In this document: one piece after another, positions 1 through 6,629 of the stretch
Numbering within the stretch: the first letter of the stretch is position 1
Layout: the number at the start of each line of letters is the position of its first letter
DNA from: Fimenecus sp051881415
Lineage (GTDB): Bacteria; Bacillota; Clostridia; Oscillospirales; Acutalibacteraceae
Assembly (NCBI GenBank): GCA_051881415.1
Contig: JBJEPV010000123.1
Coordinates: forward strand, 1 to 8,919
Length of the DNA stretch: 8,919 bases
Reading direction: 5' to 3'
Program-made: the position numbers and the translations under genes
Notes under the pieces: generated by a model
The model's input: only the letters and a program-made list of their open reading frames with translations
Told to the model about the DNA's origin: nothing
The model's database searches: none

Positions 1-1278
1 CGCCCAAGCACCGTATTTGTTTAAGCCCTTGTAATAGAGCGCCAAAACATACGGGGCTAAGAAAGAACCGGAAATAATCCCCCACGAATAGCTCATCATA
101 TCCAAAATCGGCGTTTTGGTGTTTGCCACAACATAAGACAGAATGATAAACAGAATACAGAAAATTTTAGTGAGCATACTTTTCTGCTTGTCCGTCATAT
201 CTTTTTTCACTTTCACCGACACCAAATCGATGCTCAGCGCACTGCCTGCCGAAAGCGTAATGGAGCAAAGCGTTGAAACCGAAGCCGAAAGCAAAAGCAC
301 AATGATAATGCCTAACAGCACTGTCGGCAACGACGAATCTTTCAGCATATTCGGCACGATGTAGTCTGCCGCAGGCATATTTACGCCGACTGTGTAATAC
401 ATGTGGCACAGAGAACCGATAAAATAGCCGCCGCCCGCAATCAAGAATGCAAACACCGTGGAAATCACTATCCCGCGCTTTGCCTGTTTATCGTCTTTAA
501 TGCCGAAATATTTTTGCACCATCTGCGGCAAGCCCCAAGTGCCGAAGCTCGTCATCAAAACAGTTGCCATTAACGAAACCCATTGCGAAGCGTTCAGCGT
601 CGGAAGTCCCGCCTCAGAGTTGGCGTACGCGGCAAGTCCTTCTATACCGCCGACCTTGTCACAGCGGACAACAAAGACCAAGAGAAGTGTAACGCCGACC
701 ATCATCACAATGCCCTGTACAAAATCCGCACGCGCCTGCACAAGATAGCCGCCGAAGGTCACAAGCAAAATGGCGAGCAGCGCAATAATGATTAAAAATA
801 CGGTGTCGTTGATGCCGAGAAGCACATCTGCCACACTCGCAAGCCCGCTGTAAACCGATGCGGAATACGGCACAAGGAACAGGAAAATTACAGCCGCCGC
901 AAATACGCGCATGGCGGTACTGTTATAGCGTTTTTCAAAATACTCAGGCATGGTTTTCAACTTTAAACGCGCCGAAACATCGCGCGTTCTGCGCGCAAGT
1001 ACTGCCCACGCAAGCAAGGAACCGAACACCGCGTTACCGATACCCGCAAGAATGCCCCAAAGCCCAAAACTAAGCCCTGTTTTGCCGGCATACCCGACAA
1101 ACATCACTGCCGAGAAATACGCCGTGCCGTAAGACAAAGCAGACAGCCACGCCCCCGCGTTTCGTCCGCCGACGGTAAAGTCCGCAATACTTTTGGACTT
1201 TCTGCCCGAAACGACACCGATGATGACCAATGCCACTATGTAAACGGCTATGGTAATCCAAATCACTGTTTTCTCCAT
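1..1278 (-). CDS. Sodium:solute symporter (SSS/PutP family), 3' end cut by the window
   Basis: Reading the minus strand from ATG at 1278 gives 426 uninterrupted codons to the window edge, so the C-terminus is missing. The protein is an integral membrane transporter with repeated hydrophobic helices, for example about residues 5-23, 50-66, 72-94, 125-155, 160-178, 185-205, 270-290, 316-338, 370-385 and 395-415. This suits the LeuT-fold SSS family, which uses the sodium gradient to import small solutes. Family-like signatures are the N-terminal DFTVGGRNAGAW (33-44), FVQGIVMM (186-193), FGTWGLPQM (245-253) and SASVSTLCS (331-339). In the last, S335-T336 lines up with the Ser-Thr pair of the PutP Na2 sodium site. 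A GGGAGGA ribosome site at 1288-1282 fixes the start. The gene has its own promoter and faces the same way as the typA unit. The substrate cannot be told: proline, pantothenate, sugars and other solutes all occur in this family. Confidence 0.9.
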   Translation of the reverse strand, partial: MEKTVIWITIAVYIVALVIIGVVSGRKSKSIADFTVGGRNAGAWLSALSYGTAYFSAVMFVGYAGKTGLSFGLWGILAGIGNAVFGSLLAWAVLARRTRDVSARLKLKTMPEYFEKRYNSTAMRVFAAAVIFLFLVPYSASVYSGLASVADVLLGINDTVFLIIIALLAILLVTFGGYLVQARADFVQGIVMMVGVTLLLVFVVRCDKVGGIEGLAAYANSEAGLPTLNASQWVSLMATVLMTSFGTWGLPQMVQKYFGIKDDKQAKRGIVISTVFAFLIAGGGYFIGSLCHMYYTVGVNMPAADYIVPNMLKDSSLPTVLLGIIIVLLLSASVSTLCSITLSAGSALSIDLVSVKVKKDMTDKQKSMLTKIFCILFIILSYVVANTKTPILDMMSYSWGIISGSFLAPYVLALYYKGLNKYGAWA

Positions 1279-1281
1279 AAT

Positions 1282-1288
1282 TCCTCCC
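1282..1288 (-). promoter_or_regulatory. Ribosome binding site of the symporter gene
   Basis: On the minus strand GGGAGGA lies just upstream of ATG at 1278 (GGGAGGAATTATG). It is close to the ideal anti-Shine-Dalgarno complement, though the spacing is short. It supports the ATG at 1278 over any other start. Confidence 0.75.
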
Positions 1289-1353
1289 ACGCACTTTTGC
1301 GCTTTTGTGTTATGTTGCTTTAAAACTTTTACCTATTAAAGCGATTATATAAA

Positions 1354-1382
1354 ATTATACCCTCTTAACGCAAAACGGTCAA
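1354..1382 (-). promoter_or_regulatory. Sigma-A-type promoter of the symporter gene
   Basis: The minus strand reads TTGACC (1382-1377), then a spacer of exactly 17 nt, then a perfect TATAAT (1359-1354). This is near consensus for the housekeeping sigma factor. Transcription would start near 1347, giving a leader of about 70 nt before ATG 1278. The leader begins with a 7-bp inverted repeat (GCTTTAA 1342-1336 against TTAAAGC 1323-1317) of unknown meaning. The promoter overlaps the stem-loop that follows the amidohydrolase gene. The elements are seen directly; activity is inferred. Confidence 0.75.
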
Positions 1383-1387
1383 GAGGG
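1360..1387 (-). terminator. Possible terminator of the typA-amidohydrolase unit, overlapping the next promoter
   Basis: Ten bases after the amidohydrolase stop codon the minus strand has CCCTCTT (1387-1381) and AAGAGGG (1366-1360), a 7-bp stem with a 14-nt loop. A T-rich tail, TATAATTTTATATAA, follows. The large loop and the interrupted T-run make this weaker than a textbook intrinsic terminator. The tail doubles as the -10 element of the symporter promoter. Confidence 0.5.
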
Positions 1388-1396
1388 CAAAAGCAA

Positions 1397-2191
1397 CTAA
1401 ATATGCAGCAGTCTTTTGGCGTTATTACACAGAATTTTTTCGGTGTCCTCTGCCGACAAATCCAAAGACTGTATCAGCCGCACTTCGTTTTCCGCTGTGC
1501 TCCAAGGCATATCGCTGCCCAAAAGGATACGGTCCACGCTGTGCGCGGCAAGGATTTTTTTAATATACTCCGGCGGCATTTTGCCATACGAAAACGCCGT
1601 ATCCAAATACACCTTCGTACCGCACAAATCTTCAAGCACATCCTCCCACAAAAGATATCCGCCGAAATGCGCCGCCACAACAGGCGCGTCACCGAACAAA
1701 TCCAAAACGCTTAACAGACGTTGCGGCGTACAATGCACCGGCTCGGGATAGCCGATATCCACCCCTGCATGGAACACGGTAATCAGCCCCAATTCCGCAA
1801 TTTTTTCATAAATTGGGAACATACGCTTCTCATCCACAAAAAAATGCTGATAGTCGGGGTGCAGTTTAATGCCTTTGATGCCTGCCGCTTTTAAACGCTC
1901 TAATTCATCGAGGGCGTCGGGGCTGTCGGGGTGCACACTGCCAAACGGAATGAGCGTGTTATCGCCGACAAGCGAAATGGCAAAATCATTCACCTTTTTT
2001 TGCTGCTTCGGATTGGTGGAAATGTTCAGCACAACCCCCAAATCCGCGCCGCTTTTTTGCAAAGCGGTTTTCAAAGAAGATATTTTCCCGTTATATGCGG
2101 GCACAACACCGCCCGAACATTTTGACAACGCGGGAATCGCCTTTTCGGCGACCGCGTCGGGAAACGCGTGGATATGAAAATCAATGACCAA
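1397..2191 (-). CDS. Metal-dependent amidohydrolase (Amidohydrolase_2 / COG2159-like)
   Basis: A 264-residue cytoplasmic (beta/alpha)8-barrel hydrolase of the amidohydrolase superfamily. The metal-site motifs appear in order: DFHIH with H6 and H8 at the N-terminus, KLHPD with H111, FHAG with H141, HFGG with H175, and GSDMPW with D227. H6/H8, a later His and the final Asp are the usual metal ligands. The length fits single-domain members of the family. No close subgroup is evident, so the substrate is unknown; family members hydrolyse or decarboxylate amides, lactones and ring acids. The start is TTG at 2191, the only well-placed codon that keeps the MVIDFHIH N-terminus. It follows an AAGGTGA ribosome site at 2204-2198 that overlaps the typA stop codon. 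The gap from typA is 11 nt, so the two genes are almost certainly co-transcribed. TatD-type DNase is a less likely alternative because the motif context is closer to Amidohydrolase_2. Confidence 0.85.
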   Translation of the reverse strand: MVIDFHIHAFPDAVAEKAIPALSKCSGGVVPAYNGKISSLKTALQKSGADLGVVLNISTNPKQQKKVNDFAISLVGDNTLIPFGSVHPDSPDALDELERLKAAGIKGIKLHPDYQHFFVDEKRMFPIYEKIAELGLITVFHAGVDIGYPEPVHCTPQRLLSVLDLFGDAPVVAAHFGGYLLWEDVLEDLCGTKVYLDTAFSYGKMPPEYIKKILAAHSVDRILLGSDMPWSTAENEVRLIQSLDLSAEDTEKILCNNAKRLLHI

Positions 2192-2197
2192 TTCTGT

Positions 2198-2204
2198 TCA
2201 CCTT
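2198..2204 (-). promoter_or_regulatory. Ribosome binding site deciding the TTG start of the amidohydrolase
   Basis: AAGGTGA on the minus strand overlaps the TAA stop of typA (2205-2203). The core GGTG stands 7 nt before TTG at 2191. The overlap suggests that ribosomes finishing typA feed the downstream gene. Confidence 0.6.
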
Positions 2205-4023
2205 ATTTCCGTTTTGCCCAATCCTTCATTCTCTGTTCTTTGGACAAAATCTTTTTACGAAGCCGAATGTTGTGCGGCGTAATTTCCACCAATTCGTCTT
2301 CCTTAATAAACTCCATAGACTGTTCCAGGCTCAGTACCGTATGCGGCACCAAGCGAAGCGCATCATCTGAGCCGGAAGCGCGGGTGTTCGTCAGATGCTT
2401 TTGCTTGCAAACGTTGCAGACAATATCTTCATTTTTTGCGCACTCACCGACAATCATCCCTTCATACACAGGTACGCCCGGGCCGACAAACAGTCTGCCG
2501 CGGTCTTGCGTATTGAACAGACCGTATGCACTCGTTTCGCCTGTTTCATGGACAACAATCGAGCCGCGCTCGCGCGTTTGAATATCGCCTTTATACGGCT
2601 CGTATCCTGCAAACAGATTATTCATAATGCCGTTACCGTTGGTGTCTGTCATAAACTCTGAACGATAGCCGATAAGCCCACGCGCGGGAATACGGAATTC
2701 CAAATGCGTCGAGCCGCCGTCACGCGTACCCATATTTTCAAGTTCGCCGCGTCTTGAACCTATTTTTTGCATCACCGCGCCGACATATTCCTCAGGGACT
2801 TCCACAATCAGCAATTCAATCGGCTCCAACAGTTTGCCGTTCTCGGTTTTGGTAATCACTTCCGGTCGGGAAACCTGGAATTCGTAATTTTCACGGCGCA
2901 TGGTTTCAATCAAAATGGAAAGATGCAGTTCCCCGCGCCCCGAAACCTTAAAGCAATCGGTGGAATCGGTTTCCTCCACACGCATACTGACATTGGTCTC
3001 CACTTCTTTAAACAAACGGTCACGAATATTGCGTGATGTCACATATTTACCGTCCTGCCCGGCAAAGGGGCTGTCATTGACCATAAAGTTCATCGAAATG
3101 GTCGGCTCATCAATCTTGACAAACGGCAAAGGCTCCACACATTCAGGCGCGCAAATTGTCTCGCCGATATTCAAGTCGGCAATACCTGAAACACAAATCA
3201 AATCCCCGACTGCAGCCTCTTCCACTTCCACACGCTTTAATCCCTCGAACTGATACAGTCTGGAAATTTTCACATTTTCACGCGTACCGTCGGTTTTGCA
3301 AAGTACAACCATATCGTTGCGGTGAATTCGGCCGCGTTCTACACGACCGATACCGATACGCCCGATATAATCGTCATAATCAAGGCTCGAAAACAATACC
3401 TGCAACGGCGCGTCAATATCGCCCTCGGGCGACTCAATATTTTCGAGAATAGAGTCAAACAACGGGCGCATATCCCCTTCGCGTACAGTGGGGTCTAAGG
3501 AAGAATATCCATCCTTTGCCGAGGCGTACACCACGGGGAAATCAATTTGATCCTCGGTTGCACCGAGTTCGATAAACAAGTCCAAAACCTCGTCAACCAC
3601 TTCCACAGGGCGTGCACCGGGGCGGTCGATTTTGTTGACAACGACAATGACTTTCTTTTCGAGCGCCAACGCCTTGCGTAGCACAAAGCGGGTTTGCGGC
3701 ATACAGCCCTCAAACGCGTCAACCAGCAGTAGAACACCGTCTACCATCGTCAAAATACGCTCCACCTCGCCGCCGAAATCCGCGTGGCCGGGGGTATCAA
3801 CAATATTGATTTTTACATCTTTATAATGTACAGATGTATTTTTCGATAAAATCGTGATGCCGCGCTCGCGTTCCAAATCGTTGGAGTCCATCACGCGCTC
3901 CTGCACGACTTCATTGGAACGGAAAATACCGCTTTGCTTCAAAAGCTCGTCCACAAGCGTTGTTTTGCCGTGGTCAACGTGCGCAATAATGGCAATATTT
4001 CGTAAATTTTCTCTACACTTCAA
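2203..4023 (-). CDS. typA: Ribosome-associated translational GTPase TypA/BipA
   Basis: A 606-residue protein of the EF-G-like TypA/BipA family, a GTPase that binds the ribosome and helps 50S assembly and translation under stress or cold. With the start used here the G-motifs are AHVDHGKT (P-loop, 14-21), RGITI (54-58), DTPGH (76-80), NKID (130-133) and SAK (168-170). EF-Tu-like domain 2, the EF-G-like domains III and V, and the BipA-specific C-terminal domain follow. Landmarks there are the RARGLIGYRSEF-like stretch (here IPARGLIGYRSEF) and a basic C-terminus. The start is TTG at 4023, six bases after GGTG of an AAGGTGA ribosome site. It gives MKCRENLRNIAII, the usual family N-terminus, and the usual family length. 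The frame stays open for 109 more codons upstream, but that stretch crosses the typA promoter and the divergent gene and is not family-like. typA is the first gene of a unit with the amidohydrolase. Confidence 0.95.
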   Translation of the reverse strand: MKCRENLRNIAIIAHVDHGKTTLVDELLKQSGIFRSNEVVQERVMDSNDLERERGITILSKNTSVHYKDVKINIVDTPGHADFGGEVERILTMVDGVLLLVDAFEGCMPQTRFVLRKALALEKKVIVVVNKIDRPGARPVEVVDEVLDLFIELGATEDQIDFPVVYASAKDGYSSLDPTVREGDMRPLFDSILENIESPEGDIDAPLQVLFSSLDYDDYIGRIGIGRVERGRIHRNDMVVLCKTDGTRENVKISRLYQFEGLKRVEVEEAAVGDLICVSGIADLNIGETICAPECVEPLPFVKIDEPTISMNFMVNDSPFAGQDGKYVTSRNIRDRLFKEVETNVSMRVEETDSTDCFKVSGRGELHLSILIETMRRENYEFQVSRPEVITKTENGKLLEPIELLIVEVPEEYVGAVMQKIGSRRGELENMGTRDGGSTHLEFRIPARGLIGYRSEFMTDTNGNGIMNNLFAGYEPYKGDIQTRERGSIVVHETGETSAYGLFNTQDRGRLFVGPGVPVYEGMIVGECAKNEDIVCNVCKQKHLTNTRASGSDDALRLVPHTVLSLEQSMEFIKEDELVEITPHNIRLRKKILSKEQRMKDWAKRK

Positions 4024-4028
4024 ACTAT

Positions 4029-4035
4029 TCACCTT
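4029..4035 (-). promoter_or_regulatory. Ribosome binding site deciding the TTG start of typA
   Basis: AAGGTGA on the minus strand, with GGTG six bases before TTG at 4023. No comparable site precedes the in-frame ATG or GTG codons further upstream, which also lie at or beyond the predicted promoter. Confidence 0.65.
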
Positions 4036-4058
4036 CACACAGAATTTCACAATTTGGT

Positions 4059-4087
4059 ATTTTACCACCATTTTCGTCAATTTACAA
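4059..4087 (-). promoter_or_regulatory. Promoter of typA (extended -10 type)
   Basis: The minus strand reads TTGTAA (4087-4082), 17 nt, TAAAAT (4064-4059). The TGG just before the -10 makes a TGn extended -10, which can offset the weak -35. Transcription would start near 4052, leaving a leader of about 30 nt before TTG 4023. It is back to back with the promoter of the divergent glycosidase gene. Confidence 0.6.
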
Positions 4088-4108
4088 GCACACAAACGAA
4101 CATATGCC

Positions 4109-4137
4109 TTTACAAATTGCGTGATTTTTTGTAAAAT
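4109..4137 (+). promoter_or_regulatory. Promoter of the GH123-like gene, containing an inverted repeat
   Basis: TTTACA (4109-4114), a 17-nt spacer and TAAAAT (4132-4137) make a good sigma-A promoter. Transcription would start near 4144, about 24 nt before TTG 4168. A perfect inverted repeat, TTTACAAA (4109-4116) and TTTGTAAA (4128-4135) with an 11-nt gap, covers both promoter boxes. It could be an operator for a dimeric regulator, or a by-product of the A/T-rich promoter boxes. Confidence 0.6.
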
Positions 4138-4156
4138 ATTCTCAAAACACAAAATG

Positions 4157-4162
4157 AGGTGG
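4157..4162 (+). promoter_or_regulatory. Ribosome binding site deciding the TTG start of the GH123-like gene
   Basis: AGGTGG with its GGTG core six bases before TTG at 4168. A GTG at 4159 is in the same frame but lies inside this site and has no ribosome site of its own, so TTG is preferred. Confidence 0.6.
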
Positions 4163-4167
4163 CTGTT

Positions 4168-5805
4168 TTGGCAAATTCGCGCAGAGCTTTTCTTTGTTCT
4201 TCTTTGGAAAAGATTTTCCCTGAAACCGATGCGATTGAGACGGAATTTACCGCATTCTCGATGTTTAAAAATGAAAAAAAATCCTTTCAATTTGCAGTGG
4301 AAGCAAAAAAAGGCGAAACGATTTCTTTTTCTGTTGTGTCTTCCCTGCAAAATGCATTACACTTTTTCTATGTAAAAATGATACCGGCAGGCACCAATGC
4401 TCCAAAGGATGCCGATGATTATTACATAGCAAAGGATAAGGCCGCATACCCCGATTTGCTTTTGCCGTTGGCGGGTAATTTTACGGCAGAGTATAACGGG
4501 TTAAACACCGTTTGGGCGGAAATACAAGCCGATGCGGATTTGCCCGTCGGACAGCACGAGATACAAATTACCGTATGCGCCGACGGTAACGAAACAGCAT
4601 TGCAGTTAACTGTGGAAGTGCTTGACGATATCTTGCCGAAGCAGGATCTAATTTATACAAATTGGTTTCACTCCGACTGCCTTTCGGAATATTACGGCGT
4701 GGAAGTCTTTTCGGATGAATATTGGCGCATCACGGAAAACTTTTTGCGCCGCGCAACTGAATACGGTATGAATTGTGTTTTAACGCCGTTGTTTACACCG
4801 CCTCTTGACACGAAAGTGGGTGGTGAGCGTCCAACCGTGCAGTTAGTCGATGTAACGGTAATGGGCAAAAACAGGTATTCTTTCGGTTTTGACAATTTGG
4901 AAAAATGGCTCTCGATGTGTGACCGTTGCGGGATTGAATACTACGAAATGTCACATTTGTTTACTCAATGGGGCGCACGCCACGCGCCGAAAATCATAGC
5001 GCAAAAAGACGGCGTGCCCGTACAGATTTTCGGTTGGAAAACCCGCGCCGCAGGAAAGCCTTACAAGCGCTTTTTAGAGCAGTTTGCAAAAGCAATTTTA
5101 CAGTTTATTGATGAAAAAGGGATTCGAGAAAAATGCTTTTTCCACATTTCCGATGAGCCGAATAAAGGGATGTTGCGCCCCTATAAAAAAGCAAGTAAAA
5201 TTGTGCACGAATATTTTACCGATGTAACAATCATCGACGCGCTATCTGATTTCAAATTATACGAAAAAGGGTTAGTGGAAACGCCTATACCCGCAAGCAA
5301 CCGTATTGCGCCGTTTATCGGCAAAGTGCCGGAATTGTGGACTTACTATTGCTGTTCACAAGGGAACAAATATGTTTCCAACCGTTTTTTTGCCATGCCG
5401 TCTGCACGCAACCGCATTTTAGGCGTACAGCTTTACAAATTTGATGTAAAGGGCTTTTTGCACTGGGGGTATAATTTCTATTTTCTGCAGTACTCCAAAG
5501 GCTTAATTGACCCGTACAAAGTCACGGACGCGGGCGGTGCGTTTTATTCGGGTGACAGTTTTGTGGTCTACCCCGCAAAAGACGGTACGCCGTACAACTC
5601 CCTGCGATTAAATGTGTTTTATGATGCGTTTCAGGATATGCTTGCTTTAAAACTTTTGGAAAGCAAAATCGGCAGAGAAAAGACGCTTGCCGTTTTAGAG
5701 GACGGTTTAGAGAAACCGATTACGTTCTCGGAATATCCGCACGGGGCAAAATGGATTTTAGAAACGCGCGAACGCGTAAATCGTGCGATAGCAAACGCAA
5801 AATAA
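4168..5805 (+). CDS. GH123-like glycoside hydrolase (DUF4091 protein), cytoplasmic
   Basis: A 545-residue protein resembling the DUF4091/glycoside hydrolase 123 group. Characterised GH123 enzymes are beta-N-acetylgalactosaminidases using substrate-assisted retention with an adjacent Asp-Glu pair. Domains: an N-terminal beta-sandwich (about 20-155), then a TIM barrel (about 160-440) with NFLRRATEYGMNCVLTPLF (191-209) and FHISDEPN (325-332). In the latter D329-E330 is the candidate catalytic pair. The C-terminal DUF4091 region includes GFLHWGYNFYF (429-439) and SLRLNVFYDAFQDMLALKLL (478-497), which recalls the family's Arg-x-Gly-x-x-Asp helix. There is no signal peptide, lipobox or membrane helix, so it likely acts inside the cell on imported or recycled sugars. 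It stands alone on the plus strand between two minus-strand units, with its own promoter and terminator. A GTG start at 4159 would add three residues. Substrate specificity is not proven. Confidence 0.8.
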   Translation: MANSRRAFLCSSLEKIFPETDAIETEFTAFSMFKNEKKSFQFAVEAKKGETISFSVVSSLQNALHFFYVKMIPAGTNAPKDADDYYIAKDKAAYPDLLLPLAGNFTAEYNGLNTVWAEIQADADLPVGQHEIQITVCADGNETALQLTVEVLDDILPKQDLIYTNWFHSDCLSEYYGVEVFSDEYWRITENFLRRATEYGMNCVLTPLFTPPLDTKVGGERPTVQLVDVTVMGKNRYSFGFDNLEKWLSMCDRCGIEYYEMSHLFTQWGARHAPKIIAQKDGVPVQIFGWKTRAAGKPYKRFLEQFAKAILQFIDEKGIREKCFFHISDEPNKGMLRPYKKASKIVHEYFTDVTIIDALSDFKLYEKGLVETPIPASNRIAPFIGKVPELWTYYCCSQGNKYVSNRFFAMPSARNRILGVQLYKFDVKGFLHWGYNFYFLQYSKGLIDPYKVTDAGGAFYSGDSFVVYPAKDGTPYNSLRLNVFYDAFQDMLALKLLESKIGREKTLAVLEDGLEKPITFSEYPHGAKWILETRERVNRAIANAK

Positions 5806-5810
5806 AGTTT

Positions 5811-5838
5811 CACCCCTAAATCCGCGGATTTAGGGGTG
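5811..5838. terminator. Bidirectional terminator (perfect 28-bp palindrome)
   Basis: The arm cacccctaaatccg is followed directly by its exact reverse complement, giving a 14-bp uninterrupted symmetry that folds to a stem of about 12 bp with a tight loop. It lies between the convergent stop codons (5805 on plus, 5857 on minus). The plus side is followed by ATTTTATG and the minus side by AAACTTTATTTT, so it can serve both transcripts. T-tracts on both sides are short, so efficiency is uncertain. Confidence 0.8.
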
Positions 5839-5856
5839 ATTTTATGCAAATGTGGA

Positions 5857-6201
5857 TTAAAATAGATACCCGTCATAGCCCCAAGTATCTATAAACGAGA
5901 ATTTCACATAGGTGCGATTTTGCGGCACGGAAAGCGCACTTTCCAAAATCCTGCATATTTCGGCGGTCAGCACCTCGCACGCATTGCGTGGGGCTGACCC
6001 ATACACACTCACCTCGCACATCGCCGTGGGCGCGGCTTGATTGCCCTGGAAATACAAACGGCAACCGTCCTCGATATTCACCATCAAATACCCTTCACTT
6101 TTCCCGGGCAACAGCGAAATTGCCTTGCCGAGTTCGGTTTTGACGGTCTCAGCTTGGCTGTCGGTTACTTTTTCGGATACTTTTACATTGATAAACGGCA
6201 T
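5857..6201 (-). CDS. MIF-family tautomerase-like protein
   Basis: A 114-residue protein with the length and layout of the macrophage migration inhibitory factor/phenylpyruvate tautomerase family, small trimeric cytoplasmic enzymes of the tautomerase superfamily. Pro2, the catalytic base after Met removal, is present (MPFINVKVS). K34 aligns with the MIF active-site Lys. The strand ending in VYGSAP (66-71), the helix NACEVLTAEICRILESAL (73-90) and RTYVKFSFIDTWGYDGYLF (96-114) match MIF strands and the C-terminal aromatic segment. The MIF CxxC oxidoreductase motif is not intact: the aligned residues are TAMC (59-62), with only the second Cys kept. An AAGGAGA site 7-8 nt upstream supports ATG 6201. 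It is the last gene of the polA operon, 17 nt after the DUF4345-like gene, and ends before the palindromic terminator. The natural substrate is unknown. Confidence 0.85.
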   Translation of the reverse strand: MPFINVKVSEKVTDSQAETVKTELGKAISLLPGKSEGYLMVNIEDGCRLYFQGNQAAPTAMCEVSVYGSAPRNACEVLTAEICRILESALSVPQNRTYVKFSFIDTWGYDGYLF

Positions 6202-6218
6202 AACAGTTTCTCCTTTTC

Positions 6219-6629
6219 TTAATACAGCGCCTTAGACAATATGTAGCAAATCCAAAGCGCAACCACAAAAAATCCTTCGGCGGGAATAGCAAGTTTTGTA
6301 TATGGGCATTTCCAGCCTTTATCCACACACAAAAAGATGGTTCTGGTTATGAAAACCGTGGTTGAAAAATATAAACCGCCGACCAACGAATAGACAGGCG
6401 TGCCGAGTTTTAAGGTTAAATAGAGCAAAAACGCGCCGAGCGCAAACGAAATGCCGCCGTAATACACGCGAATTTCCGTTTTGCCGGCATTGTCGACGGG
6501 TTTAACCGAAAAACTTTCGGCATTTTTAATCGGACTGACGATAAACACAATCGCCATACCGAAAAAATAGCCGACCAAACCCAATACTGCGATACTTGCG
6601 GGGATATTTTGCAAAAACAATTCTTTCAT
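6219..6629 (-). CDS. DUF4345-like small integral membrane protein
   Basis: A 136-residue hydrophobic protein with four likely membrane helices at about 12-32, 57-74, 78-100 and 113-132. The motif EIRVYYGGISFALGAFLL (52-69) recalls the DUF4345 family, whose members carry an Arg-x-x-Tyr-Gly-Gly segment at the start of helix 2. The function of that family is not known. The ATG at 6629 overlaps the TGA stop of the upstream fusion gene (ATGA, 6629-6626), and GAGG sits about 8 nt upstream inside that gene. This points to translational coupling. The next gene, the MIF homologue, follows after 17 nt. The family assignment comes from one motif and general shape, so it is moderate; membrane location is near certain. 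Confidence 0.75.
   Translation of the reverse strand: MKELFLQNIPASIAVLGLVGYFFGMAIVFIVSPIKNAESFSVKPVDNAGKTEIRVYYGGISFALGAFLLYLTLKLGTPVYSLVGGLYFSTTVFITRTIFLCVDKGWKCPYTKLAIPAEGFFVVALWICYILSKALY

Noticed and set aside
1070..1294. A 74-codon minus-strand ORF beginning just upstream of the symporter start
   Set aside because: It is an out-of-frame shadow of the symporter N-terminus. The true frame reads 426 codons of clean transporter sequence.
1279..1353. A riboswitch in the symporter leader
   Set aside because: The leader is only about 70 nt, matches no riboswitch core I recognise, and holds only one short A/T-rich hairpin.
4159..4167. GTG at 4159 as the start of the GH123-like gene
   Set aside because: The codon lies inside the AGGTGG ribosome site and has no site of its own; TTG 4168 is better placed.
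4024..4350. A 109-codon open N-terminal extension of typA starting at ATG 4350
   Set aside because: It overlaps the promoters and the start of the divergent glycosidase gene, does not resemble any TypA N-terminus, and has no ribosome site. TTG 4023 gives the normal family length.
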